The notes beneath the pieces are model-generated. The model did no database searches. It was not told where the DNA came from and worked only from the letters and a program-made list of their open reading frames with translations. A stretch of DNA of 64,000 nt, taken from positions 124,001 through 188,000 of the forward strand of contig OY723295.1 in the NCBI GenBank assembly GCA_963210315.1, in the 5' to 3' direction. Made by a program: the position numbers and the translations under genes. The DNA is from Rhynchopus euleeides (Eukaryota; Euglenozoa; Diplonemea; Diplonemida; Diplonemidae). This document shows, piece after piece, positions 33,401 through 46,100 of the stretch. Position 1 is the first letter of the stretch; every line of letters begins with the position of its first letter.

Positions 33401-36271
33401 GGCACCGCCTGGTGGCCTTGTCCCTCCGCGTCGTCCGGGTCGGTGTCTTCGAATGCAGCACCCTGGCCGACCTGGTCCGGCTCGAACCTGATGAAGTGGT
33501 CGGGGTCCAGGGGTGGGGCGGCCTCCACCTCGACTCTGTCGCGGGCCAGCGACCGGCAAGCCTTCGTAAGCTCCCCGCACTCGAGCAGGGTGGCGCCCAG
33601 GGTGTTGTTGAAGGCGGAGTTCACCCTGCACGCGTACTCCTGCGTCAGCTGCACTCGGCTCGCTCCTGTCCGCTCCGCTGCAAGGCGCCCGAGCTTCGAG
33701 AAGACGGAGTGTGCCGAGGGGGCGAGGCCGCCGAACAACTCCATGGCGTAGGGGGCGAACACGAGGCCTCGCGCCGCACACGCGTCCCGGTACTGCCGGT
33801 TCTTCGTCGCCTCGCCCTGGGCTGCCGCCGCTCCCGTGAAACGGGCTGCCGCCTGCACGTAAGAAGCGGCCACGGGGTTCTTGACGGTGATGTCAATGAC
33901 TCGTGGCCAGATCCTCCTAGTCACGAGGTCGCCCGGGCGCTGCCCATCCTGCAGGAGATGCAGAGACTCCATCTCGGGGTTCGTGCCCGCCTCCTGTGCC
34001 AGGGCGAACAGGGCGTCCCGGGTGGCGTCGTGTCTGCGGGTTAAAGCCCCGCCCTGGTTGCAGTCGAAGGCGTGGGTCCCCATCTCGTCCAGTTCCCTGC
34101 CGCACTTCTCGCAGACGGTATCCGGCTCGAAGAGGGGAATGCCAAGGCGGGCGCGTGACACGGCGATCATCTGGCGACCCTCGATGCGGCTGTTCTCCGA
34201 GAGCTTCCCCCCGAGGAAAGCGCCGGCGTGGGGCAGCGACAGCGATCGCAGGCGGGCTCTGTCGTGGGCGTCGGACTCTTCGAACAGCTCGCGGTACTGG
34301 CGGCTGACGATCGCGCGGGAGAGTTCCCTCTGCTCGACATCCCCCACGGGGGCTTGCGTGGGGTCGCGCCGTTCGTCCTCGTCCACAGCGTTGTTGTGAG
34401 CGAGGCAGGTGGTCTCCCATCCCTCCTCATCCCACGTGAAGTTGGGGTCGAGCTCCCGGCACAAGGAGTGGCCGTTCGCCGTGGACGCCAGGGCGGCTGC
34501 ATGCCAGTGTTCGGCGGCGCGTCGGATCCCCAGGCCCCCGAGCCTCACCGGCATGGTGGCTTGCCGCATGACTGATTCCGGCAGCACGTCGTCCTCGAGG
34601 GCGAGGATCCGGGCGAGGCACTTCTCCACGGAGGCGTCGCTCTTCCGGAGGTACTCGGTAACCCCCTTGTGTCCCATAGCCCTCATGTAAAACACGAGGC
34701 GGGCAAACCCCTCGCAGTGGCGGAGAAGGGCGAGGCCGACCTGCTTGTCCTGGAGCTTGGCCAAGGCGTCGAGGTACGGCTGAAACTCCAAGAGCTTCTT
34801 GTCCATATAGCTCTCGCAGAAAGCCGCCGACCCGATCGGTGCGCCGAGGAGGGTGAAGTTGCGGCCCGCCCTGTACACGATGCCCACCTTGTCCTCGTCC
34901 TCGGGGAGCCGTAGGGAAAAGCCCTCCTCTTCGAGGGCCTCGAGGGACTGCTCGCAGAGGTCGATCAGCTCGCACTTGCTGAGCTTAACCTCCAGCCCTC
35001 TCTCCGTGCTGGCCTGGATGACGTAGTCGAGGGCGGCTCTGACGGCGCACGCTGGGCCCATGATCACCCCGTCGTCGAGGTAGAACAGCGAACCGTCGAG
35101 GTCCGTGCGTTTCTTCAGCTCCTCCGCAATCTCCTTTATCCCCAAGGAGAAGAGGAGGGGCCCGAGGGGGTCGCCTTGCTGCACCCCACACGATGAAGAC
35201 ACCACCCCTTCGCCGTAGGTGAGGGTGGAGGGGGAGTCGTAACACCACGCGACGAAGGGCAGCAGGCCGGGGATGTGCCTCTCCACGACCTTGAGGAAGG
35301 TCCCGCGGTCGATCGAGTTAAACGCGTTGGCGTAATCGATCTTGAGGATCACGGCGTCCTCCTTTTCCCTCGAGCGTTCCGCGTACTGCGCCACTACCGA
35401 CGCCGCGGCCTCCAGCCCCCTCTGCACCGCTACCCCAACTTGGCGACCCCGCATGAGGATGCGCCGCGCGTCCCCCTTATGACGCGTCGAGAGGAGTTTT
35501 GCGGCGAGGCGTCGGAGCGTCTCTCCGCAGGCAATGGGCCGAACGTCCTCGTCACCCTTCACCAGGGCCGAAAGCTTCGCGCCCCCGAGCACAGGCATCA
35601 CCTCCTGGGGCACGGCACCCTTGACCATCCGGTTAATTACCTGGGTGAGCATGGCCGTCGGCTTGGCTCCCAGCGCATCCTTGCACTCCAGGGCTTGGCG
35701 GACGTGGTCTGGACGCAAACCCATCTGCCCGCCCGACGACCCGTTGGGGAAGGACTTCACCGCTCGGAAGACATCAGCCGGCGTGAACGCCTTGCACTTC
35801 TCCGCGGGTACGGTGCGCTCCAGGTGGACCGCTCCACCCTCCGGGTGTTTGCCCTGCAGCTTCTTCAGGGTCTCCGTCGTGCTGGGGGCGACTTTGGCCG
35901 GGACGAGGTGCTTGTGGGCTGCTGAGACCCGGTTCTGCCGCGCCAGTTGACCGACCCGCCTCTCCCATCTCTCCTCATCGGACAAGCGCGGCGGTGCGCT
36001 CCCGCGGGACCCCGTGCCCCCCTGGCGCTTGCTGGCCTCGCGGGCCTCCTCCCAGAGCGTGGCGTACTCGCCCCTCTTCCACCGGTCGAAAACCTTCTGG
36101 CGCTCGCGGAGGGTGACTTTGCTCTTCGCTCCCCCCATCCTCGCCGAGCGGAGGAGGACGAGCGGGGCCATGAGGAGGATGGTCCACGCTGCGACGGAGT
36201 TGCGTGCGGCGGTCTCCCGTGCGGCCTCGCTGAGGGCCGCGGTCCATGCCTTGACGAGCGGCTTTGGCACC
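30455..36271 (-). mobile_element. Family-A copy A2, 5'-truncated, minus strand
   Basis: Twelve T (30455-30466) mark the 3' end, which lies inside the usual shared tail (at gcgcatgagag). The 3'UTR is 30467-31212 and the coding part 31213-36271. The 5' side is truncated in the linker before the RT and joins head-to-head to A4 sequence at about 36272. It carries its own substitutions relative to A1, A3 and A6, so it is an independent, somewhat older or different source copy. Confidence 0.85.
31213..36271 (-). pseudogene. Family-A polyprotein of A2: RT to C-terminus, 5'-truncated
   Basis: Open frame from the KVPKPLVKAW region (36271) to the stop at 31213. RT motif A, GVQQGDPLGPLLFSL, YLDDG, the CCHC knuckle, RPGD/IDITVK endonuclease residues, degenerate OTU, OTU with GNCFFDAL and HYSPL, and both zinc modules are all preserved without frameshift. 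The N-terminal leader, first OTU and zinc fingers are missing, and there is no start codon in context. The frame's apparent extension to 36699 is antisense read-through of A4. Confidence 0.85.
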
Positions 36272-37130
36272 TTTGCGCTGACCTGAGGAGCAGGGCGGAG
36301 CCCTCCTACGAGGAGTGGGCGCGGCAGATGCGCGAGTCCGGCAGCATGAACGTTGCGTCGTGGGCCGACGAGCTGACGCTGCAGGGGGCCGCGCGGGCGA
36401 CGGGCTCCCCGATCGTCGTGCTCGCTGATGACACTGCACCGCGGATATACCGCCCCCTGAGGAAGCCGTACGGGCCTGTCGCGGGTGTCAAGTTCAAGGC
36501 ATCGCACTACAGCCCACTCCACATCTCGGAGCAGGTGCGGTCCTTCGTGCTCCGCCTCGCACCGGCCGTACCCCTCGTCTCCACCGGCTGCCGAGGCGCA
36601 GAGGCTGGCCTCCACATGGTCCGAGTAGACGGGGGGACAGCCGAACTGTCGGTGCTGTGTGTCAGATGTGAGCAGCCGTTTGACACCCGAACGCCCCACT
36701 GGGAATGCATAGGCTGCAATCGCCTAGCGTGCACGGGCTGTGTGTCGGACGGAGAGACATGTACCCGTCCGCCGGACCGAGGAGGCGACGGGGCTGCGAC
36801 GGACGGTAACGCACACACGACCTCGGGCGGCTCTCCCTCTGCTTCTACAGCACCAGCCCCCTCGTCGAACGCGACCGCTCAGCCCTCCACCTCCTCCACC
36901 TCCTCCACCGACTCCACCTCCGACGCGCAGCAGGGCGGCTCCACCAGCGAGAACGCACCAGCCCCCTCAGCGTCGCAGCACACAGGCAAGCGGAAGGCCG
37001 ACCGTGACGTGTCAGCCTCTCCCCCGGACAGGAAGCGCAGCGCGACGGCTGCCGACAAAGGCACCCCAGCTGACGACGCCGACGTCCCCAAGACGGTGGC
37101 TGAATGGGACGCCCTGTTCACCCCAGAGCC
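36272..37130 (+). pseudogene. Family-A copy A4, part 2 (OTU to C-terminal domain)
   Basis: Matches A1 from about 17313 to 18170: the C-terminal OTU domain with HYSPL, the zinc module (CVRCEQPF...CIGCNRLACTGC) and the Ser-rich linker up to WDALFTPEP. It is interrupted by the full-length A3 insertion. TSD ccccagagcc lies at 37121-37130 and again at 46325-46334, after which A4 continues. Confidence 0.88.
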
Positions 37131-40100
37131 TTTTTTTTTTTTTTTTTTTTTGCCTGTCAGGTGGACCACCGGGTGGGGAGAGAACCGGTGTGAGGCACTT
37201 GGGTCCGTCCAGGTGGGCAGGGAACCTGGGGGCGGGGGGCCTCAAATCCCTCTCTCTCATGCGCTCTCTGGGCACAATGGCCTGTGTCTCATCCCATCCA
37301 CCACCAAACCTCCCAGGCACAACGAGACAAGGTCTTGACACACATCCTCACTTCCCCAGACCCCGACCGCCCTCTTCCATCCCATGACCCAGTCCGAAGG
37401 CAAATAAGCGTGAAAGGTAATGCAGAAGGACAAGAATAGCAGTGACGGTGGATCCAGGGAGCCAAATTTCCTGGATTACTGGTGCCATGGTGCTCATGGG
37501 GGCCAAAACCAGGGCGATCTCCTGTAGGGATGGCACTTTGACGAGGCTCCCTGGGTCCGCCTATCGGGGGCGCCAAAACGGGCAACGACGGGGGTAAAAA
37601 GGGATGAGGCGGGAGGGCACCTGGAGGGGACCTGGAGGGGGGACCCGTGACCTGGCAGAGAAGGTAACGAAACGCGGGGCAGAGGGGCATGCAGTGACGG
37701 CGGTGGGTCCTGTGAGTTGGGATGCCTATTCCCTGGTGCTGTGGTGCTCACAGGGCCGGGGACAGGGGGTCTCGTTGAGGGACAACACTGCACTGACTCG
37801 TCGGGCCGACCGTGCCTGCCGCGAGGGGGAGTTGGGGGGGGAGGGGGGGGGGGACGGAGAAGGGGGTATTCACAGCACCTGTGTGTGCTCTACTGCACAA
37901 AGGCATCTGGTCTAGGGGGGGGGATCTACCTCCACTCAAAACTCTACTCTATACTCTACGTAGTCGAGCGGGGACCTGCTCCTTGCAGGTTCGACCACTC
38001 TGGCCCTCACTGGGTGGCGGCGCCTGTCGCGCGCGGCGCGGCGCGGCGTGATCCCTGGGACGCTGTCCCCGCTGTCGCGCGACGCATGCCCGCTGCGGTG
38101 TACATCCTCGAGTTGAGGTTATTGTACAGCCTCTGCTCCTCTCTGTCTTGGAGGCGGACCTTGCAACGCCACGCATGCAGGGCTCGCCTCGCGGACTTGA
38201 ACTCCTCCTCCGGGGAGCCAGGCTCTGGGGTGAACAGGGCGTCCCATTCAGCCACCGTCTTGGGGACGTCGGCGTCGTCAGCTGGGGTGCCTTTGTCGGC
38301 AGCCGTCGCGCTGCGCTTCCTGTCCGGGGGAGAGGCTGACACGTCACGGTCGGCCTTCCGCTTGCCTGTGTGCTGCGACGCTGAGGGGGCTGGTGCGTTC
38401 TCGCTGGTGGAGCCGCCCTGCTGCGCGTCGGAGGTGGAGTCGGTGGAGGAGGTGGAGGAGGTGGAGGGCTGAGCGGTCGCGTTCGACGAGGGGGCTGGTG
38501 CTGTAGAAGCAGAGGGAGAGCCGCCCGAGGTCGTGTGTGCGTTACCGTCCGTCGCAGCCCCGTCGCCTCCTCGGTCCGGCGGACGGGTACATGTCTCTCC
38601 GTCCGACACACAGCCCGTGCACGCTAGGCGATTGCAGCCTATGCATTCCCAGTGGGGCGTTCGGGTGTCAAACGGCTGCTCACATCTGACACACAGCACC
38701 GACAGTTCGGCTGTCCCCCCGTCTACTCGGACCATGTGGAGGCCAGCCTCTGCGCCTCGGCAGCCGGTGGAGACGAGGGGTACGGCCGGTGCGAGGCGGA
38801 GCACGAAGGACCGCACCTGCTCCGAGATGTGGAGTGGGCTGTAGTGCGATGCCTTGAACTTGACACCCGCGACAGGCCCGTACGGCTTCCTCAGGGGGCG
38901 GTATATCCGCGGTGCAGTGTCATCAGCGAGCACGACGATCGGGGAGCCCGTCGCCCGCGCGGCCCCCTGCAGCGTCAGCTCGTCGGCCCACGACGCAACG
39001 TTCATGCTGCCGGACTCGCGCATCTGCCGCGCCCACTCCTCGTAGGAGGGCTCCGCCCTGCTCCTCAGGTCAGCGTGGTCGCCGACCGCCTTCACGACGT
39101 ACTGCCGCAGGCCGTCTGCAGTCGCGCCGGCCTCGCCGAGGAGGAACGTGAGGGCGTCGAAGAAGCAGTTCCCGGGGGTGAACCGGAAGTCCTGCACGTC
39201 CGGCATCTCCAGCACGCTCTGCTGCTTCGCGGTGGTGACTCCCGGAAGCGCGTGCTCCCTCGCGGTCAGCCACCGGGTCAGGACATCGTCCGCCGGCTCG
39301 GGGGCCGGCCCCGGGGGCGGCGGCGGGGGACCGGCGTCCTCGCTGTCGGTGCTGTCCTCGTCGTCATCCATCACCTCCTCCTGCACCACCGTCGTCGGCT
39401 CCGTGCGCCCGCACTGGCAGGGGTCCGTGACGTGCTCGACACAGTCAGGGCAGCTGGCTCTGAGGCAGTGTACACACCTGCCGTGGGTGTCCTGCGTGGA
39501 GAAGTCCGCTTCGCAGAACTGGCAGAACTCCGTCACGTCCTGCTCCCCCTCCGCCCGCTCAGTTCGCAGCCGCGGGCCCGCGCGTACGGTAGGCCGGGGC
39601 CCAGTCGTGCTCCCGCCCACCAACTCCTGCACGTCCGCCGGCAGGGTGAGCGCCTGGAAGCGGTCGCCTACTCCCCCGAGGGCGACCGCGGTGGCGATCG
39701 GCTTGCACCCGGGGTCGCACACTGTCGGCGCGCGGTAGTCGCGGAAGACGATGATGTGCCTCCGCAGCACGCACGCCGCCCCGCGAATGAGCACGTCGTC
39801 GGCCCACGTCGCTTCGTCTTCCCTCTCGAAAGCGGACATGCGGCTGGCCCACGCCGCTGGGTCTGCCAGGAGCCCCGACAGTTCGGGGGAGGATCGTACC
39901 CGGGCGACGGCCTGTCTGCGGAGTGGCCCTGCCTCCATCGGGGTCCCTGACGAGGCGAAGCCGTCCGCGAGGGCCACCAGCGCATCCGTGGGCACCCCCC
40001 CCGCGCCACCTCCCCCCAGCTGCTGCACCTGGAACACCGCCGGCAGGAGGTTCCCCAAGCCCCCCATCAGCGAGGTGAAGGACACCCCTACACCGTTGTG

Positions 40101-43100
40101 GGCAGACCGCCATTCACGCACCAGGTCTTCCGGCGTCGGCGGCTCGCGGTCTACGGGTTTCTGGGCGGGACGCAGGGGCTCGTCTGAGGGAGGGGGCACC
40201 GCCTGGTGGCCTTGTCCCTCCGCGTCGTCCGGGTCGGTGTCTTCGAATGCAGCACCCTGGCCGACCTGGTCCGGCTCGAACCTGATGAAGTGGTCGGGGT
40301 CCAGGGGTGGGGCGGCCTCCACCTCGACTCTGTCGCGGGCCAGCGACCGGCAAGCCTTCGTAAGCTCCCCGCACTCGAGCAGGGTGGCGCCCAGGGTGTT
40401 GTTGAAGGCGGAGTTCACCCTGCACGCGTACTCCTGCGTCAGCTGCACTCGGCTCGCTCCTGTCCGCTCCGCCGCAAGGCGCCCGAGCTTCGAGAAGACG
40501 GAGTGTGCCGAGGGGGCGAGGCCGCCGAACAACTCCATGGCGTAGGGGGCGAACACGAGGCCTCGCGCCGCACACGCGTCCCGGTACTGCCGGTTCTTCG
40601 TCGCCTCGCCCTGGGCTGCCGCCGCTCCCGTGAAACGGGCTGCCGCCTGCACGTAAGAAGCGGCCACGGGGTTCTTGACGGTGATGTCAATGACTCGTGG
40701 CCAGATCCTCCTAGTCACGAGGTCGCCCGGGCGCTGCCCATCCTGCAGGAGATGCAGAGACTCCATCTCGGGGTTCGTGCCCGCCTCCTGTGCCAGGGCG
40801 AACAGGGCGTCCCGGGTGGCGTCGTGTCTGCGGGTTAAAGCCCCGCCCTGGTTGCAGTCGAAGGCGTGGGTTCCCATCTCGTCCAGTTCCCTGCCGCACT
40901 TCTCGCAGACGGTATCCGGCTCGAAGAGGGGAATGCCAAGGCGGGCGCGTGACACGGCGATCATCTGGCGACCCTCGATGCGGCTGTTCTCCGAGAGCTT
41001 CCCCCCGAGGAAAGCGCCGGCGTGGGGCAGCGACAGCGATCGCAGGCGGGCTCTGTCGTGGGCGTCGGACTCTTCGAACAGCTCGCGGTACTGGCGGCTG
41101 ACGATCGCGCGGGAGAGTTCCCTCTGCTCGACATCCCCCACGGGGGCTTGCGTGGGGTCGCGCCGTTCGTCCTCGTCCACAGCGTTGTTGTGAGCGAGGC
41201 AGGTGGTCTCCCATCCCTCCTCATCCCACGTGAAGTTGGGGTCGAGCTCCCGGCACAAGGAGTGGCCGTTCGCCGTGGACGCCAGGGCGGCTGCATGCCA
41301 GTGTTCGGCGGCGCGTCGAATCCCCAGGCCCCCGAGCCTCACCGGCATGGTGGCCTGCCGCATGACTGATTCCGGCAGCACGTCGTCCTCGAGGGCGAGG
41401 ATCCGGGCGAGGCACTTCTCCACGGAGGCGTCGCTCTTCCGGAGGTACTCCGTAACCCCCTTGTGTCCCATAGCCCTCATGTAAAACACGAGGCGGGCGA
41501 ACCCCTCGCAGTGGCGGAGAAGGGCGAGGCCGACCTGCTTGTCCTGGAGCTTGGCCAAGGCGTCGAGGTACGGCTGGAACTCCAAGAGCTTCTTGTCCAT
41601 GTAGCTCTCGCAGAAGGCTGCCGACCCGATCGGTGCGCCGAGGAGGGTGAAGTTGCGGCCCGCCCTGTACACGATGCCCACCTTGTCCTCGTCCTCGGGG
41701 AGCCGTAGGGAAAAGCCCTCCTCTTCGAGGGCCTCGAGGGACTGCTCGCAGAGGTCGATCAGCTCGCACTTGCTGAGTTTAACCTCCAGCCCCCTCTCCG
41801 TGCTGGCCTGGATGACGTAGTCGAGGGCGGCTCTGACGGCGCACGCTGGGCCCATGATCACCCCGTCGTCGAGGTAGAACAGCGACCCGTCGAGGTCCGT
41901 GCGCTTCTTCAGCTCCTCCGCAATCTCCTTTATCCCCAATGAGAAGAGGAGGGGCCCGAGGGGGTCGCCTTGCTGCACCCCACACGATGAAGACACCACC
42001 CCTTCGCCGTAGGTGAGGGTGGAGGGGGAGTCGTAACACCACGCGACGAAGGGCAGCAGGCCGGGGATGTGCCTCTCGACGACCTTGAGGAAGGTCCCGC
42101 GGTCGATCGAGTTGAACGCGTTGGCGTAGTCGATCTTGAGGATCACGGCGTCCTCCTTTTCCCTCGAGCGCTCCGCGTACTGCGCCACTACTGACGCCGC
42201 GGCCTCCAGCCCCCTCTGCACAGCTACCCCAACTTGGCGACCCCGCATGAGGATGCGCCGCGCGTCCCCCTTATGACGCGTCGAGAGGAGTTTTGCGGCG
42301 AGGCGTCGGAGCGTCTCTCCGCAGGCAATGGGCCGAACGTCCTCGTCACCCTTCACCAGGGCCGAAAGCTTCGCGCCCCCGAGCACAGGCATCACCTCCT
42401 GGGGCACGGCACCCTTGACCATCCGGTTAATGACCTGGGTGAGCATGGCCGTCGGCTTGGCTCCCAGCGCATCCTTGCACTCCAGGGCTTGGCGGACGTG
42501 GTCTGGACGCAAACCCATCTGCCCGCCCGACGACCCGTTGGGGAAGGACTTCACCGCTCGGAAGACGTCAGCCGGCGTGAACGCCTTGCACTTCTCCGCG
42601 GGCACGGTCCGCTCCAGGTGGACCGCTCCACCCTCCGGGTGTTTGCCCTGCAGCTTCTTCAGGGTCTCCGTCGTGCTGGGGGCGACTTTGGCCGGGACGA
42701 GGTGCTTGTGGGCTGCTGAGACCCGGTTCTGCCGCGCCAGTTGACCGACCCGCCGCTCCCATCTCTCCTCATCGGACAAGCGCGGCGGTGCGCTCCCGCG
42801 GGACCCCGTGCCCCCCTGGCGCTTGCTGGCCTCGCGGGCCTCCTCCCAGAGCGTGGCGTACTCGCCCCTCTTCCACCGGTCGAAAACCTTCTGGCGCTCG
42901 CGGAGGGTGACCTTGCTCTTCGCTCCCCCCATCCTCGCCGAGCGGAGGAGGACGAGCGGGGCCATGAGGAGGATGGTCCACGCTGCGACGGAGTTGCGTG
43001 CGGCGGTCTCCCGTGCGGCCTCGCTGAGGGCCGCGGTCCATGCCTTGACGAGCGGTTTTGGCACCTTTTCCCAGACCCGGATGTTGTGCCGGCGGAGTTC

Positions 43101-46100
43101 CTCGACGGAGGGGAGTTCCCCAGCCGGGATGTCCGCCCCCACGGCCTGCGCCTCCGGCTCGGGCTCGAGGTCTTTGCGGCAGGCGGTGCAGGACTGGTGG
43201 TCTCCAAGCGTAATCACCTTATCGCACTTGAGGCACTGGGCGAATTTGAGGGCCCGGAGCGTCCCCCTGCTCAAGACGTCCCCCTTCTCGAGGTGTCGGT
43301 TGAGGTGATCCTTCATCGACGTCGGCAGGATGGGGATGCCCGCCTGCATGAGGGACGTCCTGCAGGAGTCGTGCGGGCAGTACAGCCTGGCAGTGGAGCG
43401 CTCGACCAGCTTTGACCCCACGTCGAGCTCCTCCTGCCCCTCAGCAGTCTGCAGCTCCGCCATCCTCGCGTTGGACCGCGTGAGGAAGGCCGGCTCGGCT
43501 CTGTTGACCAGCCCGTGCAGCTCGGCCCGCGGGATGCTGACACCCTCGAAATGCTGCCCCGTCAGGGCTATCACCCTGGTCTTCTGCAGAAGCTCCTTGT
43601 CGGGCACCTTCGCTGGGCGGATGGAGACGATGGGGTGCTCGCCGCCCTGGACCACGACGATGTGAATGCTCCACACCCTGGCCGCGAGTTGCAGCGCGAG
43701 GTGATCCATCCAGCTGCTGGGCCTGGCGAGGTTGGCTGCATAGGCGAGGTGTTGGGCCTTGTCTCCGCCGAAAAGGTCTGTGAGTGCCTGCAACTTCTTC
43801 GCAGCCTCCGAGAGGTCCTGGCGCCTGAGTGCGATGTCTGCTGCGGGGACCCCAATGGCGAAGAAACCGCAGTCGCCCTGCGCCGCGTTGGGCACGCGGG
43901 TCGCCCCGAAATCCCTGAGGAGGTCATCAACCGCATCCCTCTCGCCTTGCGCTTCTCCCATAGCGTCATCGTCGTCAGCGCCACCGCGCATCGCGTCGCA
44001 TGGGATGTGGGCGCCTTCCGTTGGTCCGCCAGGGGTATCCCGCAGAGCCGGGCTCGGCTCAGTCCAAACAGGGGCGTAGTCGGGCAAAGGCAGGGCCTCC
44101 AGCTTCCTCCGCACCCTGGTCCGGGCCGCCGCGAGGTCCGGGAGGGACGCCCTGGGGTCGTCGGCGACATGTCTCGTCAGCACCCTCTCCAAGGTGTCTC
44201 TGGCCAGATCCTCGCGGAAGACGAGCCAGTCGAACAGGATCTCATCTTGTCTGTCCCAAGCCAGCCGCCCCCCTCCGGTCCAACGCGTGCCTGGGAGGGA
44301 CGAAGGGGAGTGGAGGGCCCTCGCGTGGAGGCGGATGCCCCTGACGGCCCGGCGCCTCAGGCACATCGGCCTCGCGGGACGCCGGGCGACCCAGTGCCGA
44401 GGGCGGCGTGACATCCCGTGACGGCGCGGGGCCCGACCACACAGGCGCGCCACTACGGACCAGCAGTCCCTACTCGCTTCGCTCAGACCCCGCCTGCACG
44501 CCGACACCGCCGCCCTCGCTAGGCCCACCCAGCTCTGGGGAGACGCGTATGACCGGAGCCCCCACATGAGCGGCCTCCACATCGCCTGTCGGAGGAGGGA
44601 CCAGATCACCCCTCGAAGGGAGGGGGGGGACGTCCCGCGCAGGCCTGCCCGCTGGCGACTGGGGGCGCGACGCTTCATCGCCGCGCGGCGGACTGCCCGA
44701 GCCCGCGGCCGTCTCCACTGCCTGGGGAGGCGCATCCGCACCCACCTGCGCCTCTCGCCGTCGTCCCAGCCCTCTGCCAGGGCGCCAGGGGGTAAACCCC
44801 AGCCACGAGCAGTTGGGACGCCCGAGCTGCACTCCGCTCCAACAGGAGGGTCCCCAGACCAGCCCCGACATGCTGGCATCCACGTACCCTGACTAGTGGA
44901 TCGGTCCCCTGCCGGGGCACCGCTGGCGTTGTTTCCCTGCTGGGAGTACAGCTCTCCCTGCTGCTCAGCGGCTGGGGTGGTGGGGCGGCGGGGCGGTGCG
45001 TCGGTGGGGGCGCCGGGGGCGAGATCCCCGCCTGCCCCACTATCCCCGATTTTCCCCGTGATGGCAAGGTGCGGTGACACTTGGGCTGGGGGAACGTGTG
45101 AGGAGGGGGGGCAGGAGATGAGTGGATGGGGCACGAGGGAGTTACATGGTGCGAGGTGGGGACTGGGCCCGCTATACTCGAAAACCCCAGCTTGCCCCTC
45201 CACCCCTGGTGCACTGGGGGGCGGAGACGGAGGGGGAGAACGTGAGAGACGGAATGTGGGGGGATGTTGCGATGCGATAAGGGGGAGGGCAGCGGGGGGA
45301 GCGTGGGACTGAGCGGGTGGGGGGACAAAAAAGCACGGGAGTCGGGGGTGTGGTATATTGGCCCTTCCCTCCCCTGCCCCATACTGTCCTAACACACCCT
45401 CCCACCCGAACGAGTCCCCCCTGGGGGGGGGGAGGCCTCCCACCACCCGCCCTGACCCCCACGCCCAGCCGACCCCCCACATGACGTGAGGGAGGGGGTT
45501 GGGGCGGGAAGCTGTCACCCGCCCTGCTGCTGCCTCTGCTGCTCCCTCTGCAACGGTGACCGCCGCTGCCTGCACGAGGGGGGGCCGCGACCCTTCCGCA
45601 GCCGTCGGGGAGTGCCGTTGGGGGGTGCATAAAGCCGGTGGGTCAGACCGGTGTGCTGTTGTTGGGGGGCCCGTGTGGAACCCACCCTCCCCCGGCCCTG
45701 CCTGCCCCGGCGCTGCCGACGCCGCCGCTGCCGTCGCTGCTGCTCTCGCCGCTACCGGGGGCGGCCCGGGCTGCACTCGTGCGGGGGGTTGCGACCCCCG
45801 CGCTTCTGCCGCTACCGGGGGCGGCCCGGGCTGCACTCGTGTGGGGGGCTGCGACCCCCCCGTCTCCCTCGCTACCGGGGGCGACCCGGGCTGCTCACCC
45901 GCTGGGGGCGGGAGCGCCGCCACCAGCAGCGCCATGAGGGCCCACTGCCCTCGCCTCCTCGCGTGCCCACGGCCAGGCACGTCTCGCGCCTCCATCGCGA
46001 CTCGCGCTCGCGTGTGTCGGGGGTGGGAAGGGGGGGACTGGGAAGGGAGGGGGGAACAGAGCCCGAGGGACAAGCGTCCCAAGGGGGAGTGGTTTTTTTG

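Noticed and set aside
30147..37130. Fusion-like ORFs joining B 3'UTR, OTU pieces and poly-Phe or poly-Lys runs
   Set aside because: They result from reading through junctions of nested insertions and poly(A)/(T) tails.
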